A stretch of DNA of 23,273 nucleotides from the NCBI GenBank assembly GCA_036897485.1, contig JAYMTF010001466.1:1-23273 (forward strand), written 5' to 3'. The notes below the pieces were generated by a model. It was not told the DNA's origin, searched no databases, and saw nothing but the letters and a program-made list of their open reading frames with translations. Shown here one piece after another: positions 17,301-23,273 of this stretch (positions are counted from its first letter, which is position 1; each line of letters begins with the position of its first letter). The stretch is from Pelargonium nanum (lineage: Eukaryota > Streptophyta > Magnoliopsida > Geraniales > Geraniaceae). The position numbers were made by a program, and so were the translations under genes.

Positions 17301-18654
17301 TTATCGCATAATGGAGGTTGAGCGAGAGATATTCGCCTCCTTTTTCTGATATGTAACATTTTTATAGCATATTGGAGTATTAGCTCAAAAGCTTTACTTT
17401 ATAATCATGATATTTTCAGCCGTTGACAGAGCTTTCAAGTCAAAAGTGTAAGCAATGTGGATTGTATGAGTTGGATTCCAATAGGGAAGAAGATCCATTT
17501 GATGAATGGATGTTCTGTCCTTCTAATTTTACGCCTCCGGATGGGAAGAGCACTTATGGGAAGCAAAATCAATTCATTGCAACTTTTTTATGTTCGGAGT
17601 GCTCATCTCTTGGAGCCGGTGAAGAAGCCGGTGAGTATCTTAATGTGAGCTTCATGTTTGTACATTATCTCCTCACATCACATATCAATAGGCTTTCATT
17701 CTCTATGAATTGACATTTATCTAATGCTTCGTCCGATTCATTTTGTCATACATTCATTCGCATTCCCCGTAAATACACTAAGGTTGCGTTTGGATTCTTG
17801 AATTTGATTTGAAATTCGGGATTTGACATGTACTCCCTCCGTCCCGAGGTAATTGTCCACTGTCCTTTTATTTGTGTGTGTGTGTGAAAATTAAGATGAC
17901 TTGGCTAGTACCCCTTGTGCTTTTGTTGTCACAAACCCGAGAGGATATAACCAAATTATCTTACGGATATTGTGGACACGTATTTTGTGAGATTCCCTCC
18001 GTCACAAAATATGTGTTATGTTTTTCATTTTGAGAAAAATTAAGGAGAAGTTATCCTCTATTCTCATGCACATGTAAGTGTTGTAACAAACTAGATCCTA
18101 ACTAGCTTGTTATAGGGATACTATTGCAAAGATGCAAGTGAAACCTGAAACATATTTTGGGGCGGAAATAGTAAAATCTTTAGAGTTTGTGGACAATTAT
18201 TTTGAGACGGCGGGAGTATTTCAAATACAAGTAAAATGTTTGGAAAACCATATAATGTCAAATGACATTAAGATTTGTGGTTTGAAAACACATATTGTCT
18301 ATTAGATTTGAGTTAGATCCAAATTCTTTGTGCATCCAAACATTGGATTTGACTTAAATTCAAGATTGTAGTTCTGATTTTGTTTGTCACGTTGCAGCTC
18401 CAAAGCAAGACACCACTGAAGATGATGACTATGACGATGGAGAAGAAGAACACCGAAAGAAAATTCACACTGCAATTCTAGTTGTAGTCGTCGTTATCTG
18501 CGTGTTGGCTATAACTTCAATCATAGTTGCAGTCGTAAAAAGTATACAGGATTGGCAAAAGAAAAAGAGGCAGCAAGAACAGGCTCGGTTTCTGAAGTTG
18601 TTTGAAGATGGCGACGAAATTGAGGATGAATTGGGGCTCGGCATCATTGTATGA
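14372..18654 (+). CDS. Plant type I membrane protein of unknown function, four exons
   Basis: Exons 14372-14453, 15844-16016, 17420-17630 and 18398-18654, joined in phase to 240 residues; every intron is GT-AG. The first exon is short but supplies a good signal peptide (MSIWCCSLHSRLFSSF, then VGFISFSCL), with cleavage expected near residue 31-33. The lumenal or extracellular part (about 33-160) has six cysteines (58, 95, 98, 118, 143, 146), including CKQC and CSEC pairs that suggest disulphides, and three N-glycosylation sequons (62, 81, 121). An acidic stretch (163-173) precedes one membrane span (180-202, ILVVVVVICVL), then a basic QDWQKKKRQQEQ and an acidic tail. I recognise a conserved, uncharacterised plant family, recalled from Arabidopsis transmembrane proteins, but no function. 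Secretory-pathway location is predicted from topology only. Confidence 0.82.
14550..15001. mobile_element. hAT-type MITE, 452 bp, with 8-bp target duplication
   Basis: Terminal inverted repeats begin tagagctggcaatgatcgtgt on the left and, inverted, tagagctgacaattcatgtc on the right (positions below 20 bases compared). Flanks are tttgaatt (14542-14549) and tttgaact (15002-15009), a 7-of-8 match to an 8-bp duplication as made by hAT transposases. The inside is rich in acacgacac and its inverse and encodes nothing. It lies in intron 1 of the membrane-protein gene. Confidence 0.75.
15016..15232. mobile_element. Second hAT-like MITE next to the first
   Basis: Starts about ttgacaattcaagttttggg and ends about ttcaaatcgtcaatt, which are imperfect inverses. 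The inside has gggtt, gggtc and caggtt repeats typical of plant hAT MITEs. It is more decayed than its neighbour, and its ends are approximate. Confidence 0.4.
15440..15828 (+). repeat. Duplicated segment next to the intron 1 acceptor
   Basis: 15440-15525 (attggattattttgaag, ggctactctaact) and 15736-15828 (atcggattattttgaat, gggctactcttaat) are diverged direct repeats, 296 bp apart, the second ending just before the acceptor at 15843. The DNA between them (15556-15690) has inverse-like ends (ggaatg and cattcc) and may be another small MITE. Confidence 0.5.
16065..17290 (+). repeat. Higher-order tandem repeats filling intron 2
   Basis: Two kinds of unit are interleaved. Unit L (16079 and 16420, period 341) contains gtgcagttaacggatac, ctcgctcacacattcttc and tttaactacttcaaac. 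Unit S (starting agaggaagatt at 16656, 16743, 16871 and 17005, with a variant at 17139; mature period 134) contains gcttatatccaac, attccctttgctcaca and gagaactaga. Unit L of the first copy ends in an S-like segment, and the last part (17200-17290) again resembles it (gtacatgtgagagtc). The short open frames here (16119-16346, 16888-17115) are intronic. Confidence 0.78.
17785..18365. mobile_element. Older MITE-like element disrupted by a Stowaway
   Basis: Sequence on both sides of the Stowaway looks like one older repeat: it begins near ggttgcgtttggattc (17785) and ends near catccaaacattggat (18333-18348), a common theme at the ends of plant MITEs. Removing the insert and one TA rejoins atgtatttcaaata. 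The ends are only partly inverse, so the call is tentative. Confidence 0.35.
17833..18216. mobile_element. Stowaway-type (Tc1/mariner) MITE, 384 bp
   Basis: Begins ctccctccgtcccgaggtaa and ends, inverted, ctcccgccgtctcaaaataa, both followed inward by ttgtccac. The flanks are TA (17831-17832 and 18217-18218), the mariner target duplication. Inside, at about 17994, another ccctccgtcacaaaat resembles an extra terminus, so it may be composite. It sits in intron 3 of the membrane-protein gene. Confidence 0.8.
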
Positions 18655-19558
18655 CGAAGGGTAAAAAGTTGGTTCTTGTTGTACATTAGCCCGAAACGGA
18701 TAAATTTTGCTCTCTATCCCGAGGAACTTGTGCACATTGTAGTTTAAGGTGGAAAGAGATGCAATGTTTTTGGAGGCAATTGTATCTTCAGACAACCTGG
18801 TAACAACCATTGCAGTTTCATGCATGAAATGACACTTTGAGATCTTCCGGTAATGGTTTAGAGAACGGACACGAACCCACCAGGAACCCGATGTATACTT
18901 TGCTGCCGGCGCGAAACATGGAAAATTTTGGGAGGAACAATAGGTTTGGAAATGTAGAGTGTATGTATTTTTCTTTTTCTTTTGGCAAAAAAAGTAGTGG
19001 TGTCCCTTTGAAGAGCTTGATTGAGCTATTGGAAACATAAGTTCTTGTTTTCAAACATCATTTGTAGCATGTTGGACATAATTTGAATGGTCACTTTTCA
19101 AACATCATTTGTAGCATAGCATGTTGGACATAATTTTAATGGACACTTTGAGTTTTTACATGCGAGAGCCATTCAAGTTGGTGCAATCAGTTCACTCGAT
19201 ATATTATTGCTGGACTTTTTCTTTTAGTAGTATTGAATTAGAATCACGATCATAGAAGCGCAGGACGGTTATAGTGTCAAAAACCTCAATGAGAAAACAA
19301 ATAAAATAGTGGAAAAAAATAAAAGTATGAAAAATCAATTGCAACTATACAAATGAATCGAGGTTGAAGGGTGATAAAGTCTTTATGTCATGGGCTCTGA
19401 TGGCCTAATGAAATGTAGCAAATCAAATAGTTGGAGTTTCTTCCGCACGAAATTTGGAAGTAGTAGCTTGAATTTTATTTGAGTAGATTCACCTCCTTCT
19501 TAAGAGGTCATCATTCAAGCAAACGACGTTAAATAAAAACATTTTTTAAGAAATATAT
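18655..19558. other. 3' UTR and downstream intergenic DNA
   Basis: Holds the 3' UTR of the membrane-protein gene. A two-copy tandem repeat lies at 19048-19094 and 19095-19146 (caaacatcatttgtagcat, gttggacataattt); the second copy has an extra agcat. The 173-codon open frame on the minus strand (18517-19038) overlaps the last exon antisense and has no domain. Confidence 0.5.
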
Positions 19559-19745
19559 TTTTTTTTGTTTTAACCATGAGGTTTTCGAAGCGGGCCCGCA
19601 ATCAACACCTTTAAGTCATACCACACTTAGACTAATCATCATTCCAGCCGGGTAGGACCATAAGGGCGGCAAAGCTCTACCTACCAAGTTTAAACGCGAC
19701 TGTATTTCCTGGAACTCGAACTCAAAACTTCAGATTAAGCTGAAA
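19559..19745 (-). mobile_element. Probable SINE, minus strand
   Basis: On the minus strand a B-box-like gagttcgagttcc (19723-19711) is followed by a GC-richer body (about 19700-19590) and an A-rich tail (T run at 19560-19568 on the plus strand). The A box and target duplication are not clear, so the 5' end may be missing. A tRNA-related origin is inferred from the B box. Confidence 0.4.
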
Positions 19746-19801
19746 CAACAAAAACAATATAAAGCAATGTATTTACTATCATTTACATATTAAAAAAAAA
19801 C

Positions 19802-20200
19802 TCAATGATCCTGAAAAAGATCCAATTCCCATTGTTGAGTCATTTGATTATGAACATACAAAGTCCCATTCCCAACAATCATCCACATACACACTGAGTA
19901 ACACCTATTATGGTCCCTCCTATAAGAATAGGCATCAAAATGGTGCCAATTTTGGCCATCCCATTGCACATCACAAAAAAACAAAGTTGTGCCCCAAAAA
20001 TTGACACTAAATGTCCATACAATCTCATGCCCTCGTCGCACAACGAGATTGCCCAGATCATCGTCCCTTGATTGACAATGAATATCCATCAGGTTCTGTG
20101 TATCCATACGGTTCAAAATCCTCACTCGAATATTCTCAAATACGGAATTTGAGTATCCAAACAAAAGTACGAGGGTCGCAACCATCAATTTGCTTCTCAT
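19802..20200 (-). CDS. S-protein homologue (plant self-incompatibility S1 family), copy 1
   Basis: Single-exon gene for 132 residues, typical of small secreted SPH proteins. An N-terminal hydrophobic stretch (VATLVLLFGYSNSV) is a signal peptide. The mature part has the family pattern: VRILN at 26-30, IHC at 40-42, GNLVVRRGHEIVWTF at 50-64, FWGTTLFFCDV at 68-78 and four cysteines (42, 76, 100, 104) able to form two disulphides; one sequon (NGT, 111). Poppy PrsS, the founding member, is the stigma ligand of self-incompatibility; most homologues elsewhere have unknown roles, probably as extracellular signals in reproductive tissue. It is very similar to the gene at 22169-21750. Its original start has been lost and a downstream ATG is now used (see findings). 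Confidence 0.9.
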   Translation of the reverse strand: MRSKLMVATLVLLFGYSNSVFENIRVRILNRMDTQNLMDIHCQSRDDDLGNLVVRRGHEIVWTFSVNFWGTTLFFCDVQWDGQNWHHFDAYSYRRDHNRCYSVCMWMIVGNGTLYVHNQMTQQWELDLFQDH

Positions 20201-20254
20201 TTTGTTACATTCCTTTTATTTCAAAGAACTTATGAATAATAAAATTCACTTCTT

Positions 20255-20362
20255 CTTATACAAAAGCAAATGTGTGACCAACAACTTCTCTTCCATAGTC
20301 TTTATGTGAGCATGTTTTCTTGGTTACTCACCTCATAAACTTGATCATGCAAAGATGACATG
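20255..20362 (-). promoter_or_regulatory. Conserved upstream region of SPH copy 1
   Basis: A gtataag TATA-like element (minus, 20261-20255) lies about 55 bp before the ATG, as in copy 2. Farther up, catgttttcttggttactc (20311-20329) and cttgatcatgcaaagat (20340-20356) recur upstream of copy 2, so promoter and gene were duplicated together. Confidence 0.5.
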
Positions 20363-20379
20363 AAAATATTTTATTTTGG

Positions 20380-20815
20380 CCCCTCGATTTTTTCCTTTTT
20401 AAATTGGTACCTAATTATTGTTTCAATTTGCACCCTAAAATATAGATATTGTTCTAATTTGATCTCAAATTATGCTTTTTTTTTTTGTTTCAAATATGTC
20501 TAATTCATACCAATGCCGTCAATCTGATAATTTTTTTTGAACAATTTTTATTCACATAGTGACCACGCAGCCCTTAAGTTAACAATTTTTTTACTATTTT
20601 GACCGTTTTAGAGCAATATTGTGTAAGTGAGGGACCAAATTGACGTGGCGACCACGTCCCTTAGTTATATGATTTTGTTCCCAAATGACTATATTTGTGA
20701 AAATAAACCAATTCGAAACAAAATAATATAGTTGAATGGTCCGTTTAGAACAATATCAAACTGAGTACCAATTTTTATCAAAATAGATAGTTAAGAACGC
20801 AAAATGATAGATTTT
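20380..20815. repeat. Decayed AT-rich element with inverse ends
   Basis: The left part has ttaaattggtacctaatta, and the right part has the inverse theme gagtaccaatttttatc (about 20765-20781). The middle has gggaccaaattgacgtgg. It is related to the repeat at 955-1262. No coding capacity. It separates SPH copy 1 from the rearranged SPH copy. Confidence 0.4.
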
Positions 20816-20883
20816 CCAAAACGGAAGAAACAAAGTAGGTTGGTCACATGATTTTGGTTTTGTGAGGAAATAATGCAACGGCC

Positions 20884-20891
20884 TATATAAA
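20884..20891 (+). promoter_or_regulatory. TATA box upstream of the rearranged SPH copy
   Basis: tatataaa, 49 bp before the relic ATG at 20940. It is a better TATA box than those of the two intact SPH genes and lies in sequence not obviously shared with their promoters. If functional, transcription would start near 20915 and run through the foldback. Confidence 0.45.
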
Positions 20892-20926
20892 AGGTAGTTT
20901 AGCATTCGATGAACATCGTAAGAAAT

Positions 20927-21113
20927 GAAATGTAACGAAATGAGAATCAGATCGGTTGCTGTGAAGCTCGTATTGTTTATTCAGGTAACCTTATGAACAT
21001 GCATTGTCGGTCCATGGAAGATCATTTGGGCAATCTCGTTTCCACATCTCATTACGAGATTGCCCAAGGTATCGTCTTTGGATTTACAATGGATTGTTAA
21101 CGGGGTTCTCGGA
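20927..21113 (+). pseudogene. Rearranged SPH copy: sense 5' part joined to an antisense part
   Basis: The sense part keeps the region around the start (atgtaacgaaatgagaa, as in copy 1), a signal-peptide-like MRIRSVAVKLVLF, and, after a deletion of about 60 bp and a frameshift, a segment reading NLMNMHCRSMEDHLGNLV (20987-21040). From 21054 the similarity continues on the other strand: acgagattgcccaa, atcgtc, acaatg and ggttctc follow the antisense of the intact genes to about 21113. The frame from ATG 20940 stops after 18 codons (TGA 20994-20996), so no SPH protein can be made. It is on the opposite strand to both intact copies. Confidence 0.78.
20987..21113 (+). repeat. SPH-derived inverted repeat, miRNA-like foldback
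   Basis: Core arms 21002-21039 and 21054-21091, 38 nt each without gaps. 29 of 38 positions pair by Watson-Crick rules, and four more pair as G:U on the plus-strand RNA. The 14 pairs next to the loop are perfect (ttgggcaatctcgt with acgagattgcccaa); the loop is 14 nt (21040-21053). Weaker pairing extends outward to about 20987 and 21113. The 3' arm is antisense to SPH mRNA. Whether it is transcribed or processed is unknown. Confidence 0.8.
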
Positions 21114-21399
21114 ATCCAAAAAGTTGAGAGCCCTATTTTGTACTTTTTGTTAGGAATGACAATGTGGCAGGTTCAAGGCGTGTTTTACGATAACATCTTC
21201 ATCTTATTTTTATTCGAGAATTTAATTTATTCCTTAATCAAATGTTCATAACATATGGAATTTTATAAATGCATATTTTTATATATTTTAATTCTTGATA
21301 ATTTCATTGTTAATAGTTCACTTCTTTTTTCACTAAACGAACGGCCCCTTGAAGAAATCAAGTGTTTATTTTAGAAGGAACAGAGTATTTCATTGTAAC
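21114..21399. other. Intergenic within the SPH cluster
   Basis: AT-rich DNA downstream of the foldback. The frame at 21060-21251 overlaps the antisense arm and is not coding. Nothing else is recognised. Confidence 0.35.
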
Positions 21400-21575
21400 T
21401 AGAGTTGATAAATTTAGGGCCCGGTTTGGGTTGTTGAACCATAACCCTAACCCTACCCCAAAAGAGTTTTGGGTTGATCGGGTTAGGGTCAGATTGTCTT
21501 CCGAGGTTTAGACATAAAATACACTAAATTTTGTGGGTTTCCCGAACCTAACCCGAATCGACAAACTTCAAGTTG
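21400..21575. mobile_element. Degenerate hAT-like MITE
   Basis: Begins tagagttgataaattt and ends about cgaatcgacaaactt. Inside are gggtt, aaccct and cccgaacct repeats typical of small plant hAT elements. No target duplication was found and the right end is uncertain. Confidence 0.35.
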
Positions 21576-21749
21576 AGTAAGAATTTGATAAATGTATGGT
21601 CGGGTGTCAGATACATGCAGATTTGAGTCCAAATTATCATGATTGATTGCAACACATACATCATCAATAAAACCGTAAAATAAAGCTTTTTTATCATTTA
21701 CAACAACGACGACCACAACGACAACAAAAATTACCAAAAAATTTCCTCC

Positions 21750-22169
21750 TCAATGGTCCTGAAAAGGAACCAAATCCCATTCCTCAGTCAATTGATTGTG
21801 AACATACAAAGTCCCATTCCTAACAATTATCCACATACACTCCAAGTGACACCTACCATTGTCCCTCCCATAAGAATATGCATCAAAATGATGCCAATTT
21901 TGGCCATCCCATTGCACATCACAATAAAACAAAGTTGTGCCCCAAAAATTGATACCAAAAGTCCACACAATCTCGTGCCCTCGTCGGACAACGAGATTGC
22001 CCAAATCATCGTCCCTTGAACGACAATGAATTGTCATCGGGTCCTCAGTATTCATAAGGTTCAAAATCCTAACTCGAACATCCCCATGGACAATGGTATT
22101 TGAGTATCCAAACAAAATTATTACAAGCATAGCAACAAACATTTTGCTTCTCTTTTTGCTACCTTCCAT
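21750..22169 (-). CDS. S-protein homologue (plant self-incompatibility S1 family), copy 2
   Basis: Single exon, 139 residues. The ATG at 22169 (MEGSKKRSK) is preferred; a reading from 22178 would need a TTG codon. A charged N-terminus and hydrophobic core (MFVAMLVIILFGYSN) form a signal peptide, with cleavage near HG|D (29-30). It shows the same landmarks as copy 1: VRVRILN, IHC (47-49), GNLVVRRGHEIVWTF, FWGTTLFYCDV, cysteines 49, 83, 107, 111 and sequon NGT (118). A secreted small signalling protein is expected. The two genes lie in the same orientation, 1.5 kb apart, as an ordinary tandem duplicate with the inverted relic between them. C-termini are nearly identical (LFQDH versus PFQDH). 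Confidence 0.92.
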   Translation of the reverse strand: MEGSKKRSKMFVAMLVIILFGYSNTIVHGDVRVRILNLMNTEDPMTIHCRSRDDDLGNLVVRRGHEIVWTFGINFWGTTLFYCDVQWDGQNWHHFDAYSYGRDNGRCHLECMWIIVRNGTLYVHNQLTEEWDLVPFQDH

Positions 22170-22204
22170 TGCTTTCAAGGATCATTGAGTAATATAATTA
22201 ACAT

Positions 22205-22358
22205 CTTATACAGATTGTCGCGTTATTTTCTCACGAAAGCAATCGATCATCTTTACGTGATCATGTTTTCTTGGTTACTCGCTTTCAAACTACTAAAACC
22301 ATATTTTTTTTATAAACACAAACCAAAAACTTGATCATGCAAAGATAACATGATCAAG
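22205..22358 (-). promoter_or_regulatory. Upstream region of SPH copy 2 with a perfect inverted repeat
   Basis: A TATA-like gtataag (minus, 22211-22205) lies 36-42 bp before the ATG. The block catgttttcttggttactc (22262-22280) is identical to that of copy 1. A perfect 10-bp inverted repeat, cttgatcatg (22330-22339) with catgatcaag (22349-22358) around a 9-bp spacer, is present here. Copy 1 has only the left half. Confidence 0.5.
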
Positions 22359-22917
22359 TAGGTTATAGTTGTTTGATATATAGCGGGTAACCAAACAACC
22401 AGGCCGGGATGATCATGATCATGTTTTATGTGACAATCAGGTCGGGATCTGATTAGAAAGTATAAACATGAAAAAGAGGAACGAATTCACAAAGTGAGCA
22501 AAAATAGGAAAAAGATCTCTTACGTTTCCTTAGGAGTGAGGCATATTAATACTCACAAAATATGTGTAGAAAGTGATATGACTTTATATGTTGATGATGG
22601 TCAAAGGTGATGCGACGTAGAATTAACAAATCAGACTTCGCGTTGAGTTTTAATTTGTATACAAAAAAAAGTTTTGAATTGTGTATTTTACCCGGCAAGA
22701 AAATTGACATTATAGACCCAAATGTTAGTCGGGTCAAGTTCGGTCCAAATTGTCAGCTCTAATATTTTGGTGGTGGGACATAATGATTTTATGTAACAAC
22801 TGGAATATTTATTATTTGCAACAGAAATATAATGTCGCAAAAATAAAAAGAATATACAAAATTGAAAATTCCGTCGCAAAAATGCGAGTTGCTAATTTTA
22901 CCTGAAAAGGTCAATTG
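22359..22917. other. Intergenic, with a hAT-type terminus at 22748-22761
   Basis: No gene is supported. aattgtcagctcta at 22748-22761 is identical to the right terminus of the hAT MITE at 14550-15001, so this is probably the end of a truncated relative; its partner end is not found nearby. A palindromic atgatcatgatcat occurs at about 22411-22424. Confidence 0.45.
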
Positions 22918-22926
22918 GGCGGGAAA
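22918..22926 (+). promoter_or_regulatory. E2F-type site upstream of the right-edge gene
   Basis: ggcgggaaa, the inverse of TTTCCCGCC, fits the E2F consensus TTTSSCGC. It lies about 90 bp before the predicted transcription start of the plus-strand gene at the right edge. In plants such sites are common in promoters of S-phase genes (DNA replication, chromatin). Confidence 0.4.
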
Positions 22927-22984
22927 TTCTTGCGCAAAAAATGAAACAATAACTACATTTGGATAAAGGATCAGCTTTTATATC

Positions 22985-23044
22985 CAATCGCAGCAGAAGC
23001 TTATCCACTCTGTTCTTCGTGTTCCTCCTCGCGATTTCGTCAAG
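22985..23044 (+). other. Putative first leader exon of a gene running off the right edge
   Basis: A TATA-like ttttatatcc (22976-22985), a pyrimidine-rich leader and a good donor, CAAG|GTACGC (exon end 23044), followed by T-rich intron-like sequence to the end of the window. It contains no coding start, so the product is unknown. The 90-codon open frame across it (22959-23231) lacks an ATG start and runs over the donor. Confidence 0.45.
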
Positions 23045-23273
23045 GTACGCTTCCAAATCTGCCTCCTGTGCTTCGCAATTTTTGATCTGTCGTTTCTCGT
23101 CCTGCTATTCGTTCGGTTTTGTTGTGTTTTTCGCATATTTGAGTTCGGATCTAGGGTTTCGACTTTTGGTTCTGTGTAAATCGTTAGGTCTTGTTGGTGT
23201 TGGTTGTGTTTGTGTTTTGATTTGGATCTGATTGCTTACTCTTGCTCATTCACAAGTTGCGATGATATGACTA
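23045..23273 (+). other. Probable first intron of the right-edge gene, incomplete
   Basis: T- and G-rich sequence with gatctgtcg, tctagggtttcg and similar words usual in plant leader introns. No acceptor is seen before the window ends. Confidence 0.4.

Noticed and set aside
18517-19038. 173-codon minus-strand frame.
   Set aside because: Antisense to the last exon and 3' UTR of the membrane-protein gene; no domain.
20987-21120. Reading the relic SPH as one continuous sense sequence (LGNLV followed by STSHYEIAQ, similar to VRRGHEI).
   Set aside because: The sense similarity stops after a few residues, whereas the antisense alignment continues for about 60 bases with frequent exact blocks. The chance fit arises because the SPH gene itself has aatctcgt and acgagatt nearby.
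21434-21460. Telomere-like aaccctaaccct.
   Set aside because: Only two units, inside a hAT-like MITE whose family has aaccct and cccgaa words.
21400-22761. hAT-type ends (tagagttgat at 21400 and gtcagctcta ending at 22761) bracketing SPH copy 2, as if a transposon had captured the gene.
   Set aside because: The 8-bp flanks (attgtaac and atattttg) do not match, the left end has its own nearby partner around 21570, and SPH copy 2 with its promoter is explained by tandem duplication.
22959-23231. 90-codon frame with a signal-peptide-like segment at the right edge.
   Set aside because: No ATG at its start, and it crosses a good splice donor at 23044.
1-23273. Bacterial-type features (CRISPR array, operons, IS elements).
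   Set aside because: All signals are eukaryotic; repeats are plain tandem duplicates without the regular repeat-spacer pattern.

Overview
The window is nuclear DNA of a flowering plant, most likely a eudicot. The evidence is AT-rich intergenic DNA, GT-AG introns with plant-style borders, site II and telo-box promoter motifs, plant MITE, SINE and LINE debris, and two S-protein homologue (SPH, self-incompatibility S1 family) genes. I cannot name the species.

Layout. 1-4860 is gene-poor: one well-bounded tRNA-derived SINE (286-435), LINE remnants (2746-2804; 3041-3345) and one weak minus-strand gene candidate (3528-3996). 4877-7152 (+) is a gene for a small PTM/DIR17-type Tudor-like protein. 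Its leader has two short uORFs and a 1.47-kb intron made largely of two tandem arrays. 12025-8538 (-) is a six-exon gene for a predicted mitochondrial protein of 218 residues with two degenerate RRM-like folds; its introns hold a MITE, a retrotransposon scrap and tandem duplications. 12330-13880 is a cluster of retroposons, including a 555-bp non-coding insert with a 15-bp target duplication. 14372-18654 (+) is a four-exon gene for a 240-residue type I membrane protein whose introns hold a hAT MITE, tandem arrays and a nested Stowaway element. 19802-22169 is a small SPH cluster: two intact minus-strand genes and, between them, a rearranged third copy. The right end (22918-23273) looks like the promoter, first leader exon and first intron of a plus-strand gene that continues outside.

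Most interesting signal. The broken SPH copy at 20927-21113 is half sense and half antisense. The two halves form a foldback: 38-nt ungapped arms with 29 of 38 Watson-Crick pairs, including 14 perfect pairs next to a 14-nt loop, with a TATA box about 50 bp before the old start codon. The antisense arm is complementary to a conserved stretch of both neighbouring SPH mRNAs. This is the structure expected of a young small-RNA locus born by inverted duplication of its own target family. Expression cannot be judged from sequence.

The housekeeping-type genes share no evident pathway. A recurring theme is local tandem duplication inside introns, in one case copying a splice donor.
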